DNA of 64,000 nt from the NCBI GenBank assembly GCA_964427425.1, contig CAYRUD010000012.1, positions 124,001 to 188,000 of the forward strand. The letters are read 5' to 3'. Below, in pieces: positions 36,090-44,709 of the stretch (within the stretch, counting starts at the first letter, position 1; every line of letters starts with the position of its first letter). A program made the position numbers and the translations under genes. The notes under the pieces were generated by a model, which worked only from the letters and a program-made list of their open reading frames with translations, searched no databases and had not been told where the DNA came from. The DNA is from CAYRUD01 sp964427425 (GTDB lineage Bacteria > Chlamydiota > Chlamydiia > Chlamydiales > FEN-1388).

Positions 36090-37181
36090 TTACTTCGAAG
36101 CTTGAGATGATGCGCCTTTCAAAAGAGCGTCTAAGATAGCATTATATTGCTTCGCGTTGCTTACCATTTTGTGGCGCTGTCTTCGTAAACCTAGAATTCT
36201 TTGTGAGAGATTGATCTCGAAAGATGGTTGTAAAAGTGGTGAAGATGAATTCAGCTTCATCTCGTTCAAGAGACTGTGTGAAGCGACGAATGTGCCTGAT
36301 CTCCCAACACCTGCTGCGCAATGTACAACTATTGATTCATTTGATTCCGTCTTATTCTGTGCTTCGATAAGATCAAAAAGACTGAGTAATAGATCGGTAT
36401 CGGGAACTCCTCTATCTGGCCAGTTCCAATAGTGGAATTGTCTGATAGTGCGCTCATCGCTCGGATTTTCACTTGGTACTCCCTGGCTTAGTGGAGATAC
36501 TGAAAATGTGCGAAGGATAATCCTATGAGGCATCAGTCTTTTCTCTCCTCTAATCCATTTCTCATGGATGATCTCTTCAGACTTTTTTTTAATGATCCAT
36601 TTACCTTCAACAATGTAGGGGAGATGTTGAGAGCTCCAAAATTCAGCCATATTATATTTATGTTTTTCGTATGGGGTGACTAAAGTCACGATATTTTTTG
36701 ATTGGGCCTCTACAATCATTTTCCAAAAGTCATGGAGTGTATGATCAAGAGGGGCTTCACAAACAATATACTTTTGTAGGGGAGTTACCACATCATTTGC
36801 GTTGTAATAAAAACCTTTTATATGACGCAACGTTCTCGTAGCATCGTATGGTATTCTTTTAAGGCTTCTATTTTTGTGAATATGCTCTTTTTGTACGCCA
36901 AAAAGTGCTGGCAGAGCGATAAAAGAGCTGATCTTTTTAATAATCTTAAATCGATCTTTCATTGAACCACCCTTATCATAACGCTTTGATTTCTTCTTGA
37001 GCGGTGTCAGTGTAATAGATTGTTGGCTTATCCATTTCATATAGCGTTGAGGAAGGGCTAAAAGGGCTTCTTTTTCATGTTTCTCATATTCTGAGTGATA
37101 TGTTGTAGCGGAAAGATGAAAGCTCGAAAAAAGAAAGAAAGTAAGTATGACAGTGCTAAGAGTTCGAGTAAGAGAAATCAT
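36090..37181 (-). CDS. Exported tyrosine-specific protein phosphatase, eukaryotic type
   Basis: The product is 363 residues with an N-terminal signal sequence (MISLTRTLSTVILTFFLFSS). The PTP domain follows the classical tyrosine-specific order: KNRSLKRIPYDATR, FYYNAND, the CEAPLDHTLHDFW turn, the WPD loop YWNWPDRGVPDT (Asp256), the P-loop HCAAGVGRSG (Cys288, Arg294) and the Q-loop LRRQRHKMVSNAKQY. All catalytic residues are present. YopH-like phosphatases of this class are used by pathogens on host proteins. The signal sequence points to Sec export rather than direct type III secretion; a vesicle or surface role is possible. Its gene follows the recA terminator and converges with ispA. Confidence 0.9.
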   Translation of the reverse strand: MISLTRTLSTVILTFFLFSSFHLSATTYHSEYEKHEKEALLALPQRYMKWISQQSITLTPLKKKSKRYDKGGSMKDRFKIIKKISSFIALPALFGVQKEHIHKNRSLKRIPYDATRTLRHIKGFYYNANDVVTPLQKYIVCEAPLDHTLHDFWKMIVEAQSKNIVTLVTPYEKHKYNMAEFWSSQHLPYIVEGKWIIKKKSEEIIHEKWIRGEKRLMPHRIILRTFSVSPLSQGVPSENPSDERTIRQFHYWNWPDRGVPDTDLLLSLFDLIEAQNKTESNESIVVHCAAGVGRSGTFVASHSLLNEMKLNSSSPLLQPSFEINLSQRILGLRRQRHKMVSNAKQYNAILDALLKGASSQASK

Positions 37182-37258
37182 GCAGGAGCTCTCCTTCTAT
37201 TGTTATTTCTACTATTATAAGGATACTTGTATCAATACGTCTTTGATGGAGAAAAAAG

Positions 37259-37303
37259 AAAGCCTCTTAAACTATCTATTGTTTCGAGAGTCTAAGAGGC
37301 TTT
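37259..37303 (-). terminator. Intrinsic terminator of recA
   Basis: AAAGCCTCTTA (37259-37269) pairs perfectly with TAAGAGGCTTT (37293-37303). On the minus strand the stem is followed by a C/T-rich CTTTTTTCTCC. It lies 46 bases past the recA stop. Confidence 0.85.
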
Positions 37304-37348
37304 AGTAGTGAAAATAGAAGAATGTCTTTTTAAAAGAAATAAGCAGAT

Positions 37349-38419
37349 TTATTCAGAAACTTCAGAGGCTGCTTCAAATATTTCAGTTGAACTAGCTTTA
37401 ATAATCCCTTGAGGGTTCTTTTCTTTTATGACATTGAGGACTTGTACTTCAATTTCGTCTAAGAGCTTTTGATTTTTCTTGAGCTCTTCTCGTACTGTAT
37501 CACGTCCTTGGCCTAATCTTTGGCCTTTGTAGCTAAACCAAGCGCCTTTTTTATCAACAATGTTAAGCTCGGTTGCAATATCAAGAATAGAACCGGCTCG
37601 TGAAATCCCTTCATCGAAGAGGATATCGAATTCAGCAACTTTAAATGGCGGCGCCATCTTATTCTTAACAACTTTTGCTCGGATCCTATTTCCTACTTCT
37701 GCGTTGTCCGCCCCTTTAATTCCTGTAACCTTTCTCAAATCAATTCGGACTGAGGAGTAGAATTTCAAAGCTCGGCCACCAGTCGTAGTTTCTGGATTTC
37801 CATACATAACGCCAATCTTTTCTCGTATTTGGTTAATGAAGATTGCGCATGTATTGCTCTTAGAAAGAGCTGCAGTTAATTTTCTCAAAGCTTGGGACAT
37901 CATTCGCGCTTGGAGGCCTACAAATGAGTCTCCGATCTCGCCTTCAAGTTCAGCTTTTGGAAGAAGGGCCGCGACAGAGTCGACAACAATAATATCAATA
38001 GCATTTGATCTCGCAAGAGCTTCTGCGATATTGAGAGCTTCTTCACCGCTATCAGGTTGAGAGATTAAGAGCTCGTCAACGTTCGCGCCAATCTTTGCGG
38101 CATATGCGGGATCGAGAGCATGTTCCGCATCGATGTAGGCTGCAACACCACCATTTCGCTGCGCGTTGGCTACGATATGAAGCGCTAATGTCGACTTACC
38201 GCTCGATTCAGGGCCATAGATTTCGACAATACGTCCCTTAGGAACTCCGCCGATACCTAAGGCAATATCAAGAGTAACTGCTCCAGTCTTGATTGCGCTT
38301 ATTTCACGATCCTGAGAGTGTTTTCCCAGTGACATGATAGAGCCTTCGCCGAATTGCTTCCTAATATTAAGGAGAGCAAGGTCTAATGCTTTTTTCTTCT
38401 CTACATCTTGCAATGACAT
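37349..38419 (-). CDS. recA: Recombinase RecA
   Basis: The product is 356 residues from the ATG at 38419, which has AAGGGG seven bases upstream; an upstream ATG would add 16 residues and has no such site. GPESSGKSTLALH is Walker A, EALARSNAIDIIVVDSVAALLPKAE and AIFINQIREKIGVMYGNPETTTGG are the Walker B and loop L2 regions. It forms the ATP-dependent strand-exchange filament. It is the likely partner of the RecBCD enzyme encoded at 737-10124. The SOS regulator LexA is not visible in the window and no SOS box was noticed. Confidence 0.98.
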   Translation of the reverse strand: MSLQDVEKKKALDLALLNIRKQFGEGSIMSLGKHSQDREISAIKTGAVTLDIALGIGGVPKGRIVEIYGPESSGKSTLALHIVANAQRNGGVAAYIDAEHALDPAYAAKIGANVDELLISQPDSGEEALNIAEALARSNAIDIIVVDSVAALLPKAELEGEIGDSFVGLQARMMSQALRKLTAALSKSNTCAIFINQIREKIGVMYGNPETTTGGRALKFYSSVRIDLRKVTGIKGADNAEVGNRIRAKVVKNKMAPPFKVAEFDILFDEGISRAGSILDIATELNIVDKKGAWFSYKGQRLGQGRDTVREELKKNQKLLDEIEVQVLNVIKEKNPQGIIKASSTEIFEAASEVSE

Positions 38420-38553
38420 ATGAACACCCCTTTCGAATGTAATCTGACTAACTATATCCCTTTCCATGATATAAAGTAAGAGGCCTCAGAATAAGCCTGA
38501 GGGGTATATACTATCTGGGATCAAAATAATTGCTATTAACATTGTTGGGGGCT

Positions 38554-40047
38554 TTAGTCTTTGACCACAGGCTTGCCGTCGATATATTCGACACGCTCTA
38601 CAATATGTCCATCTTGGTCGAAGAGTGTTGCTGTGCCCTTTCCTTTATTAATGCTGCTATAGGGTGAGGTATCTCCCCTTTTGTGATAGCGCCCTTTTTT
38701 AAGGATTCCTTTCTCATACTCTTCTACAAGCATGACGCTTCCATCAGGATACCAGCACATACTGATACCATCGCGCTCGTTCTGTTTCATTTCCCTTCGA
38801 CTTTCAATTTTTCCAGTAGGATACCAAGTCTCAACAATGCCCGTAATAGATCCTTGGCGCCACTCGATCATAAGCTTAGGCATGGGCTCTTCCCTGTCTT
38901 GAGGTAGATCTGAAAAACGAAGCGCATCATCTGAGTAATAAAGGATATCTTTGCCGTGCTTTTTTCCATCAATCTCGGAAAATTCACGCATGAGTGAGCC
39001 ATCATCATTATATATCTTTACGAAGCCTTGGCGTTTACCTTCTATGATTTGATATTGGCTCAGAAGTCTTTCATCATCAAATATTGTTCTGATTCCGTTG
39101 CCATTGATAACTTCAGAAATAGCTGTGGAAGAGCTGTCATCATAGTAGACCCCTTCTTTAAGGAGGTCGGACTGGAAATCCTCTTGGTATTTTAATTTAC
39201 CAGATGGCCAATATCCACGTGAGATCCCATCACGGAGGCCATTTTTATGAGAAATCTCTTCTATAATAGTGCCGTCATCTTTTTGTCTTCTTTCAAAGCC
39301 AGTCTTCTTTCCATCTGAGTATTCAGTAATCCACTCAATATATCCAGAAGGTGAATACGTGATGGAAAGGCCATCGAGAAGGCCTTTTTTATAGCTGAAG
39401 ATGCCTAGCAGTTTTCCCTGGCTACTTCTTGCGATAGAGGGGCCATCGAATGTCCATGTATCAATAGACTTTTCATCGAGGTCTGCAGCCCCAGAGATGA
39501 CATAAGCGATTATCTTCTCTTGACCGTTATCATGCCACTCGCGGAAGTTTCCGCTAGCTCTTCCATTAACACACTCTATGTAGCGATGGATTTGACCGTT
39601 TTCATGATATGAGGTGATGATTGTTATAGTATCGCTCGCATCCTTTGAGCTCTTTTTAAAGACTCGAAGGACTTTTTTATACTGCTGGGGATAAATGAAG
39701 TTCTTCTGAGCAAATTGTTGAAGGCGCTCTTTATTTGTTACCGTCTCAGAGAAACCGTTGAAGTCAAGTATGTGTACGCTAATTAGTTTACCTTTATCCT
39801 TGCTATTCTCAAGAAGATGTCTTTCTAAAGAAAGAGCTTCATCAACAAATTGAGAAACAGGTGTCTGGCTTACTGATTCATGTTTTTCAGTTTTATCGGC
39901 TCTCTTCGAGGAAAAGAATGGCTCATTTGTTGTCTGCTTTTTTGTGCAACTTGTTGTTCCAATAAGAGCTATTATAAGAAGGATGGAAGAAACGACCCAT
40001 TTCTTGAAGTATCGATTAACTTCTCTACACATAGAAAGAAATACCAT
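38554..40047 (-). CDS. MORN/YwqK-type repeat lipoprotein
   Basis: The product is 497 residues. The N-terminus (KKWVVSSILLIIALIGTTSC) ends in a lipobox-like TTSC, so it is probably a lipoprotein. About eight YwqK/MORN-type repeats follow (ITSYHENGQIHRYIE, FREWHDNGQEKII, ITYSPSGYIEWITEYSDGKK, GYWPSGKLKYQE, IYNDDGSLMREFSE, TWYPTGKIESRREMKQN, MCWYPDGSVMLVEEYEKG). These form an extended beta-array that often lies on the cell surface or periplasmic face. The start is either 40047 or the Met five codons later; neither has a strong ribosome site. It is the third gene of the minus-strand cluster 42673-38554. Its position next to recA matches CT648 as I recall. Confidence 0.78.
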   Translation of the reverse strand: MVFLSMCREVNRYFKKWVVSSILLIIALIGTTSCTKKQTTNEPFFSSKRADKTEKHESVSQTPVSQFVDEALSLERHLLENSKDKGKLISVHILDFNGFSETVTNKERLQQFAQKNFIYPQQYKKVLRVFKKSSKDASDTITIITSYHENGQIHRYIECVNGRASGNFREWHDNGQEKIIAYVISGAADLDEKSIDTWTFDGPSIARSSQGKLLGIFSYKKGLLDGLSITYSPSGYIEWITEYSDGKKTGFERRQKDDGTIIEEISHKNGLRDGISRGYWPSGKLKYQEDFQSDLLKEGVYYDDSSSTAISEVINGNGIRTIFDDERLLSQYQIIEGKRQGFVKIYNDDGSLMREFSEIDGKKHGKDILYYSDDALRFSDLPQDREEPMPKLMIEWRQGSITGIVETWYPTGKIESRREMKQNERDGISMCWYPDGSVMLVEEYEKGILKKGRYHKRGDTSPYSSINKGKGTATLFDQDGHIVERVEYIDGKPVVKD

Positions 40048-40059
40048 ATCAATGATCTA

Positions 40060-40791
40060 TTAGTTCTCTAGCTTATTTAAGGAAGAGGGCTCTTTTAATT
40101 GTAAAGATGGAGGATTAGTATACATTCGTTTTACAAGTTTCATTGAAAGAGCCCATACTTCTCTATCATAACCCTTCTTCCTATCTAATGTAGCTTCAGA
40201 AATAAAGAGCTGGGGTCTCGTCGATATAATGCTCTCTAAAGAAGGATCATCGCTATTTTTAGGCTCTTTTCCTTCGATACGTGACAGAACTTGTATAAGG
40301 TCACTCTCATCGAGTTCAACAACCTTACCTTGAGTTTCTGTTGTCTCTTTAAAGAATGGAGAAACTGTTACGGCACTCTCTACAAAAGAGAAGGAGTTAT
40401 CGCCAGAGGAGAGAAATTTCAATCTTCTTTCTTGTTGCACAAGCTCTGGCATACCGCCTTGATTTATGAGAGATCTAATAGAGTCTTCTTCTTTTTGTAA
40501 TGTTTTGAATGTCTCAATATTCTTTGCCAGGAAGAATGGATCTCTATGAGAGTATCGAACCATGAGTAATCTGTTTGATGCTTGCTCATTCATCATTTTG
40601 ATAATCTCATCTTTCGATTCTTTGAGCTGAAAGAGAGCGGATTCGGCAGTATCTATCGAAGACGATGCATATATCCACGTAAGAACAGGAATAAGGAGTG
40701 CAACCACAAGGGCGTAGATCATAAGACGGGAAAGAGGAATTCCTTTAGTGGTTGAATGAGATCCGAATAGAGGGGTAGAGTCATTATCCAT
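40060..40791 (-). CDS. Single-pass membrane protein, PilN/PilO- or GspM-like by position
   Basis: The product is 243 residues. A GGAGGTACTC ribosome site precedes its ATG, which overlaps the end of the gene upstream by eight bases, so the two are co-translated. Residues about 21-43 (LMIYALVVALLIPVLTWIY) span the membrane, followed by a coiled-coil stretch (SALFQLKESKDEIIKMMNEQ) and a soluble C-terminal domain. No clear family is recognised from sequence. The size, topology and position after a PilM/GspL-like protein suggest a PilO/GspM-type partner, bridging an inner-membrane platform. C. trachomatis CT647 is the expected counterpart. Confidence 0.62.
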   Translation of the reverse strand: MDNDSTPLFGSHSTTKGIPLSRLMIYALVVALLIPVLTWIYASSSIDTAESALFQLKESKDEIIKMMNEQASNRLLMVRYSHRDPFFLAKNIETFKTLQKEEDSIRSLINQGGMPELVQQERRLKFLSSGDNSFSFVESAVTVSPFFKETTETQGKVVELDESDLIQVLSRIEGKEPKNSDDPSLESIISTRPQLFISEATLDRKKGYDREVWALSMKLVKRMYTNPPSLQLKEPSSLNKLEN

Positions 40792-42673
40792 GAGTACCTC
40801 CTAAGGTGAGTGTGCGTAGAGATGCTCTTGTCTTTAGAAAAAAGCTAGCTCGATATTTTCCCTGAGCAACAGTCCACTTTACTTCGCTCTCTTTATCAAC
40901 AAGTTGCTTAGATTGAAGAAGTGCATCGTAGAACTTTCTCGCGATCGCCTGAGACGGGGCGGTAAATTCGATATCAACGCGTACTTGGTACTTCTCTTTT
41001 GGTCTCTTGATATCTGGCCTTTTTATCATCGAGTATTTGCAAGACGTGAGAAGGATTTGGGATGACTCATTTTCGACAGTTGAATGCTTTTGAGTATCAT
41101 CTTGGGTTATTGATATCTCTTTTGCAAGCTGGTTCAGAGCGATAAGAGTTTCACTAAATAATGGTGTTGTAGGTTGGAGTGAAAAAGTTGATTTCTTTTT
41201 AAGTTCATCTTTTAACTGCTCTAAAAGTGAATCTGTATGAGAAAAATCTCTTCCTTCATTTTCTAGGCTGCCTCTTTCGTGAATTTCCCGTGTAAGAGAC
41301 TGCTCTTTGGAAAAAAGTGGCTGACCTACAAGATATTCGTTGAGTGAGTTTATCTCTTCTCTATATTGAGTAAGGATTTTCTTCTCTTGAAAGCGGCTCC
41401 AGCCTATGCAGAACAGGGATAGGAGTATTGATGTTAAGAATAGACAATATAATGAGCTTTTAGCATGCCGTAGGAAAAGATAGCTTGAGGCAATTTCTGG
41501 AAGTTCAAATTCAGGGATTGCTTCCTTATTCGAAGAAAAAAAGCTCTTCTCGTTTCCAAGAAGGGCTGCTCCCAATTCCGTTGCAAGAGAATGTAGTGGC
41601 ATTCTGAATGCCTCTTTTTCGCTTGCATCAGCCCCAAGTAGAGGATGGGGTGGAATATCTTCTCGAATGGCATCGGATAGCTCTAGAAATTGGGCTATTA
41701 TCTTTGGATAAATAGGAGAACATACGATAGGTCCTGTAAGACAGAGAAACGGGTTTCCTAGCATACCTTGATCAGTATGTCGTGAATGCGACAAGTTTCC
41801 AATCTTGATAAGAGCTGCTTCTTTGATTTCAAGAAGGCTCTTTAAAAGTGTCTGTAAGGATGGATCTATAAAAACGTTTTCTTCGATTCCTTGTGAATCG
41901 CTCGGTTGTTTGTTGAGCTGTAGGTGTGAAAAAGCATCGAGACCTATCGGGATGCAGCGATGTATTTCGAGCTTGTGCTCTAAGAAAAATAGGATTGTTG
42001 TCTCGAATGCGCCTACATCAATGAGAAGGGTGGGATATGTGAGATCAAGGCTTTTTTGAGCCCAAGCTTCTAGGCATGCTCCTTTTGGGAAAACTTTCTC
42101 AACTTGAGAGAGAGTCGTGTGCCATGCTGAATCGGTTGCTTCCTTAATTTCATGGACGCTTTTTTTAGATGTTATAAAGGTATTATAGAAAAGCTCTTCA
42201 TCAGTTTCTTGCTCTATCCGATATGCGATAGCAGTCTCATCGATATTTGTTCCTGAAATAGAAGAGGGGGCAGATATCCTCTCAATTGCATCAAGGAGAG
42301 CTAAGTGACGATCTTTAGGAGAAATAGTGATAGGTAAAGCTATTTTGCGAAATAGAGTCTTACTTGCTTGGAGATATGTCGAGATGTAGCCGCTTTTGAG
42401 AGCCTCATGCAGCCCAAGGGTTTCAAGAGAATCTCTTAGGCTCATCTTATCACCATCAATCCCCCAAGAGACAGCGTAGGGCGAATTATTTGATGAGAGA
42501 TCAAGCACAACCCATGAGAATAACCCATTATGCTCTGAAATGCCTATTGAGTACTCATTCGCTAATTTCGCCACAGCATTTTTTAAAGAATGTAAAATAG
42601 GAGCTCTTTTATGATTATTCGTCTTTGGCGAATCTGGAAGAGAAGAGATGTGGCTTGATTGTACTGTATCCAT
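40784..42673 (-). CDS. PilM/GspL-like ASKHA protein fused to a membrane/periplasmic segment
   Basis: The product is 629 residues. Residues about 20-400 look like an actin-fold domain of PilM/FtsA/GspL type; the best stretch is TLLIDVGAFETTILFFLEHKL with IPIGLDAFSHL. A membrane segment (SLYCLFLTSILLSLFCIGW, near 415) is followed by a coiled coil and a ferredoxin-like domain (VRVDIEFTAPSQAIARKFYDALLQ), as in GspL or in a PilM-PilN fusion. Such proteins dock the cytoplasmic ATPase of type IV pili or type II secretion to the inner membrane. No pilin, PilQ/GspD or ATPase gene is in this window. It matches CT646 in position. Divergent from yggT. Confidence 0.62.
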   Translation of the reverse strand: MDTVQSSHISSLPDSPKTNNHKRAPILHSLKNAVAKLANEYSIGISEHNGLFSWVVLDLSSNNSPYAVSWGIDGDKMSLRDSLETLGLHEALKSGYISTYLQASKTLFRKIALPITISPKDRHLALLDAIERISAPSSISGTNIDETAIAYRIEQETDEELFYNTFITSKKSVHEIKEATDSAWHTTLSQVEKVFPKGACLEAWAQKSLDLTYPTLLIDVGAFETTILFFLEHKLEIHRCIPIGLDAFSHLQLNKQPSDSQGIEENVFIDPSLQTLLKSLLEIKEAALIKIGNLSHSRHTDQGMLGNPFLCLTGPIVCSPIYPKIIAQFLELSDAIREDIPPHPLLGADASEKEAFRMPLHSLATELGAALLGNEKSFFSSNKEAIPEFELPEIASSYLFLRHAKSSLYCLFLTSILLSLFCIGWSRFQEKKILTQYREEINSLNEYLVGQPLFSKEQSLTREIHERGSLENEGRDFSHTDSLLEQLKDELKKKSTFSLQPTTPLFSETLIALNQLAKEISITQDDTQKHSTVENESSQILLTSCKYSMIKRPDIKRPKEKYQVRVDIEFTAPSQAIARKFYDALLQSKQLVDKESEVKWTVAQGKYRASFFLKTRASLRTLTLGGTHG

Positions 42674-42938
42674 AAGAGAGACTGGTTATAGCTCTTTTTT
42701 AGAGATTACTACGTATGTCCGCTTGGTTTAATAGCATTTTCAAACATTCATGCTATATAGTATCATTAAACCGCCAGCTTTCATAGCATTAGATCCTTCA
42801 GTTTAAAAAAATTGTAGAAGAGAGCGGTCACTCTTACTTTTGACCTTAGCTGCGAGTAAAGAGATATCGCTTTCCTTTGATCGGGCTATATATTGTCGTT
42901 TCTCTGTTTACTCGTTACATGCGGAATAAGAAAAGATT

Positions 42939-43190
42939 ATGAATCTTTACATCATTGTTCATTGGATTTTTTCTCTGTATACCATGATGCTTGTCGTTAA
43001 TATTTTTAGCTCATGGTTTCGCGAGCTCGATCAATTTACTATTATCAAGTTTATCAAGTTTTATACAGAGCCTTATCTTGCTCTTTTCCGAAGAATCATT
43101 CCTCCAATCGGAGTTATCGATATAAGTCCAATCCTTGCGTTTTTTGCCCTTCGTATCCTCGAGGGTTGTGTCATGGGAGTTATCTTTTAA
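42939..43190 (+). CDS. YggT family membrane protein
   Basis: The product is 83 residues with two hydrophobic segments separated by the typical YGGT core: FSSWFRELDQF, then FIKFYTEPYLALFRRIIPPIGVIDISPILAFFALRIL. YggT proteins are small membrane proteins linked to osmotic or division roles, but the function is not settled. Its TAA overlaps the ATG of dus (TAATG), so the two are coupled. Confidence 0.85.
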   Translation: MNLYIIVHWIFSLYTMMLVVNIFSSWFRELDQFTIIKFIKFYTEPYLALFRRIIPPIGVIDISPILAFFALRILEGCVMGVIF

Positions 43191-44269
43191 TGAAAGAAGA
43201 TTCGATGTTGCGAAAACCGATTAATAGAGATCTCATTAGACCAATAAAAATAGGTGATTTAGAGCTACCTATTAATGTGTTTTATGCTCCACTCGCGGGC
43301 TGTTCAGATTATCCTTTTCGTATGATGTCTTCGAGATATCGACCAGGACTTCATTTCTGCGAAATGGTTAAGATGGATGCTGTCGTGCGATCAGATGCAG
43401 GCACTTTTCAGATTCTTCATTATTCGCAATGTATGCATCCCATTGGAGCTCAGCTCTGCGGTAGTAATCCTAAAATGGCTAGGAAAGCGGCTCATATTAT
43501 TCAAGATTTGGGATTTGATGTTATTGATCTCAACTGTGGCTGCCCCGTCGATAAAGTAGCTAAAGACGGTGGAGGCTCTGGTTTATTGAAGATGCCTCAT
43601 CGAATCGGTGAAATAGTTAATGAGATGGTCTCTCAAGTATCTATCCCAGTCACAGTTAAAATCCGTGCTGGATGGGATGATGATCAAATAGTGGTCGAAG
43701 AGATTGTCCGTATCGTTGAGAGCGCTGGAGCTAAAGCTATTACTGTTCATGGAAGAACCCGTGAGCAAGGCTATGAGGGTCGAGCTCAACGTGAGTGGAT
43801 ACGAATGGCAAAAAAAGCCGCTAAAAAGATTCCAGTCATTGGAAATGGCGATATTTTTACCCCATATGACGCTTTTGATATGCTCGAAGAGACTGGTTGT
43901 GATGGAGTTTTAGTTGCTCGCGGAACAATGGGGCAGCCTTGGATTGTTGAGGATATTCGGGCACTCGCTCGAGGTGAAGAGATCAAAGAGAAAAATCTTC
44001 ATGATAGAAAGAGACATTTACTAGAGCACTTTGAAGAAACATTAGCATACCGAACAGAGAGAAAAACATTAGTCGATATGAGGCGAATTGGTTGCTGGTA
44101 TTTTAATGCTTCTTGTGGAGTAAAGCCTTTTAGAGAGGCTATCAGCCATGCTAAATCAATTGAAGAAGTTCGTGAACTTATTCACAAATACGATTTTGAT
44201 TCAAAAACAATGGAGAGGGCTTCAGGACTTTCTTCCCCTGAAACCCCATCTTCGTATTGCTGCAGCTAA
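43190..44269 (+). CDS. dusB: tRNA-dihydrouridine synthase
   Basis: The product is 359 residues from the ATG at 43190, which overlaps the yggT stop. VFYAPLAGCSDYPFR, LNCGCPVDKVAKDGGGSGLL with the catalytic Cys, VTVKIRAGWDD, ITVHGRTREQGYEG and IPVIGNGDIFTP are the FMN-binding TIM-barrel motifs of the Dus family. The C-terminal helical domain begins near DMRRIGCWYF. It reduces uridine to dihydrouridine in tRNA D-loops. The first in-frame codons (MKEDSMLRKP) may be trimmed if the internal Met at 43205 is used. The DusB subfamily is suggested but not proven. Confidence 0.93.
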   Translation: MKEDSMLRKPINRDLIRPIKIGDLELPINVFYAPLAGCSDYPFRMMSSRYRPGLHFCEMVKMDAVVRSDAGTFQILHYSQCMHPIGAQLCGSNPKMARKAAHIIQDLGFDVIDLNCGCPVDKVAKDGGGSGLLKMPHRIGEIVNEMVSQVSIPVTVKIRAGWDDDQIVVEEIVRIVESAGAKAITVHGRTREQGYEGRAQREWIRMAKKAAKKIPVIGNGDIFTPYDAFDMLEETGCDGVLVARGTMGQPWIVEDIRALARGEEIKEKNLHDRKRHLLEHFEETLAYRTERKTLVDMRRIGCWYFNASCGVKPFREAISHAKSIEEVRELIHKYDFDSKTMERASGLSSPETPSSYCCS

Positions 44270-44293
44270 TTATATACCATAGGCCTTTCTCGG

Positions 44294-44611
44294 TTATCTT
44301 TGCAGGCAGCTTATTGTTCCTTGAGCTAAAAGCTCAACAATAGATTTCTGCAGTGACGTGGGGATATTCTCTGGGATACTTGTGTCCTCTAGAGGAGAAC
44401 TCTCTAGAAAAGCAGTTTTTAAAAGAAAATGAGCTGCCCCAGCATTCATCTCAGCTATATGTTTTGCTTCCTTGGAAAGAAGGACTGGTAATGTCTTTGG
44501 AGGAGAGAATGATTCAATTCTCGTTGGGTCCGGCTGTTCGTTCTTAGAAGATCCCGTAACATGATGAGTATGTGTATCATATTTTGAAGAGATCGGATCC
44601 ATACCTTTCAT
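44294..44611 (-). CDS. Small protein downstream of an LcrH/SycD-type chaperone
   Basis: The product is 105 residues from the ATG at 44611; a TTG at 44638 would add nine. The first half is Ser/Thr/Pro-rich and polar (DTHTHHVTGSSKNEQPD), the second half is helical (SKEAKHIAEMNAGAAHFLLK and PTSLQKSIVELLAQGTISCLQ). No family is recognised. In C. trachomatis a short unassigned gene follows the lcrH-type gene (CT576-CT577, as I recall), so this may be a counterpart or a small secreted substrate of the chaperone. Codon use is ordinary. The gap to the chaperone gene is about 100 bases. Confidence 0.5.
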   Translation of the reverse strand: MKGMDPISSKYDTHTHHVTGSSKNEQPDPTRIESFSPPKTLPVLLSKEAKHIAEMNAGAAHFLLKTAFLESSPLEDTSIPENIPTSLQKSIVELLAQGTISCLQR

Positions 44612-44709
44612 TGTTCTCTTACTATATTGTTCTGTCAATTGTTGTATGCATTGAGTATCAGGGTGAGAGTTGGTGCTAGAGAGAACACCGCTTCTTTTCC
44701 TCGGGTTTC

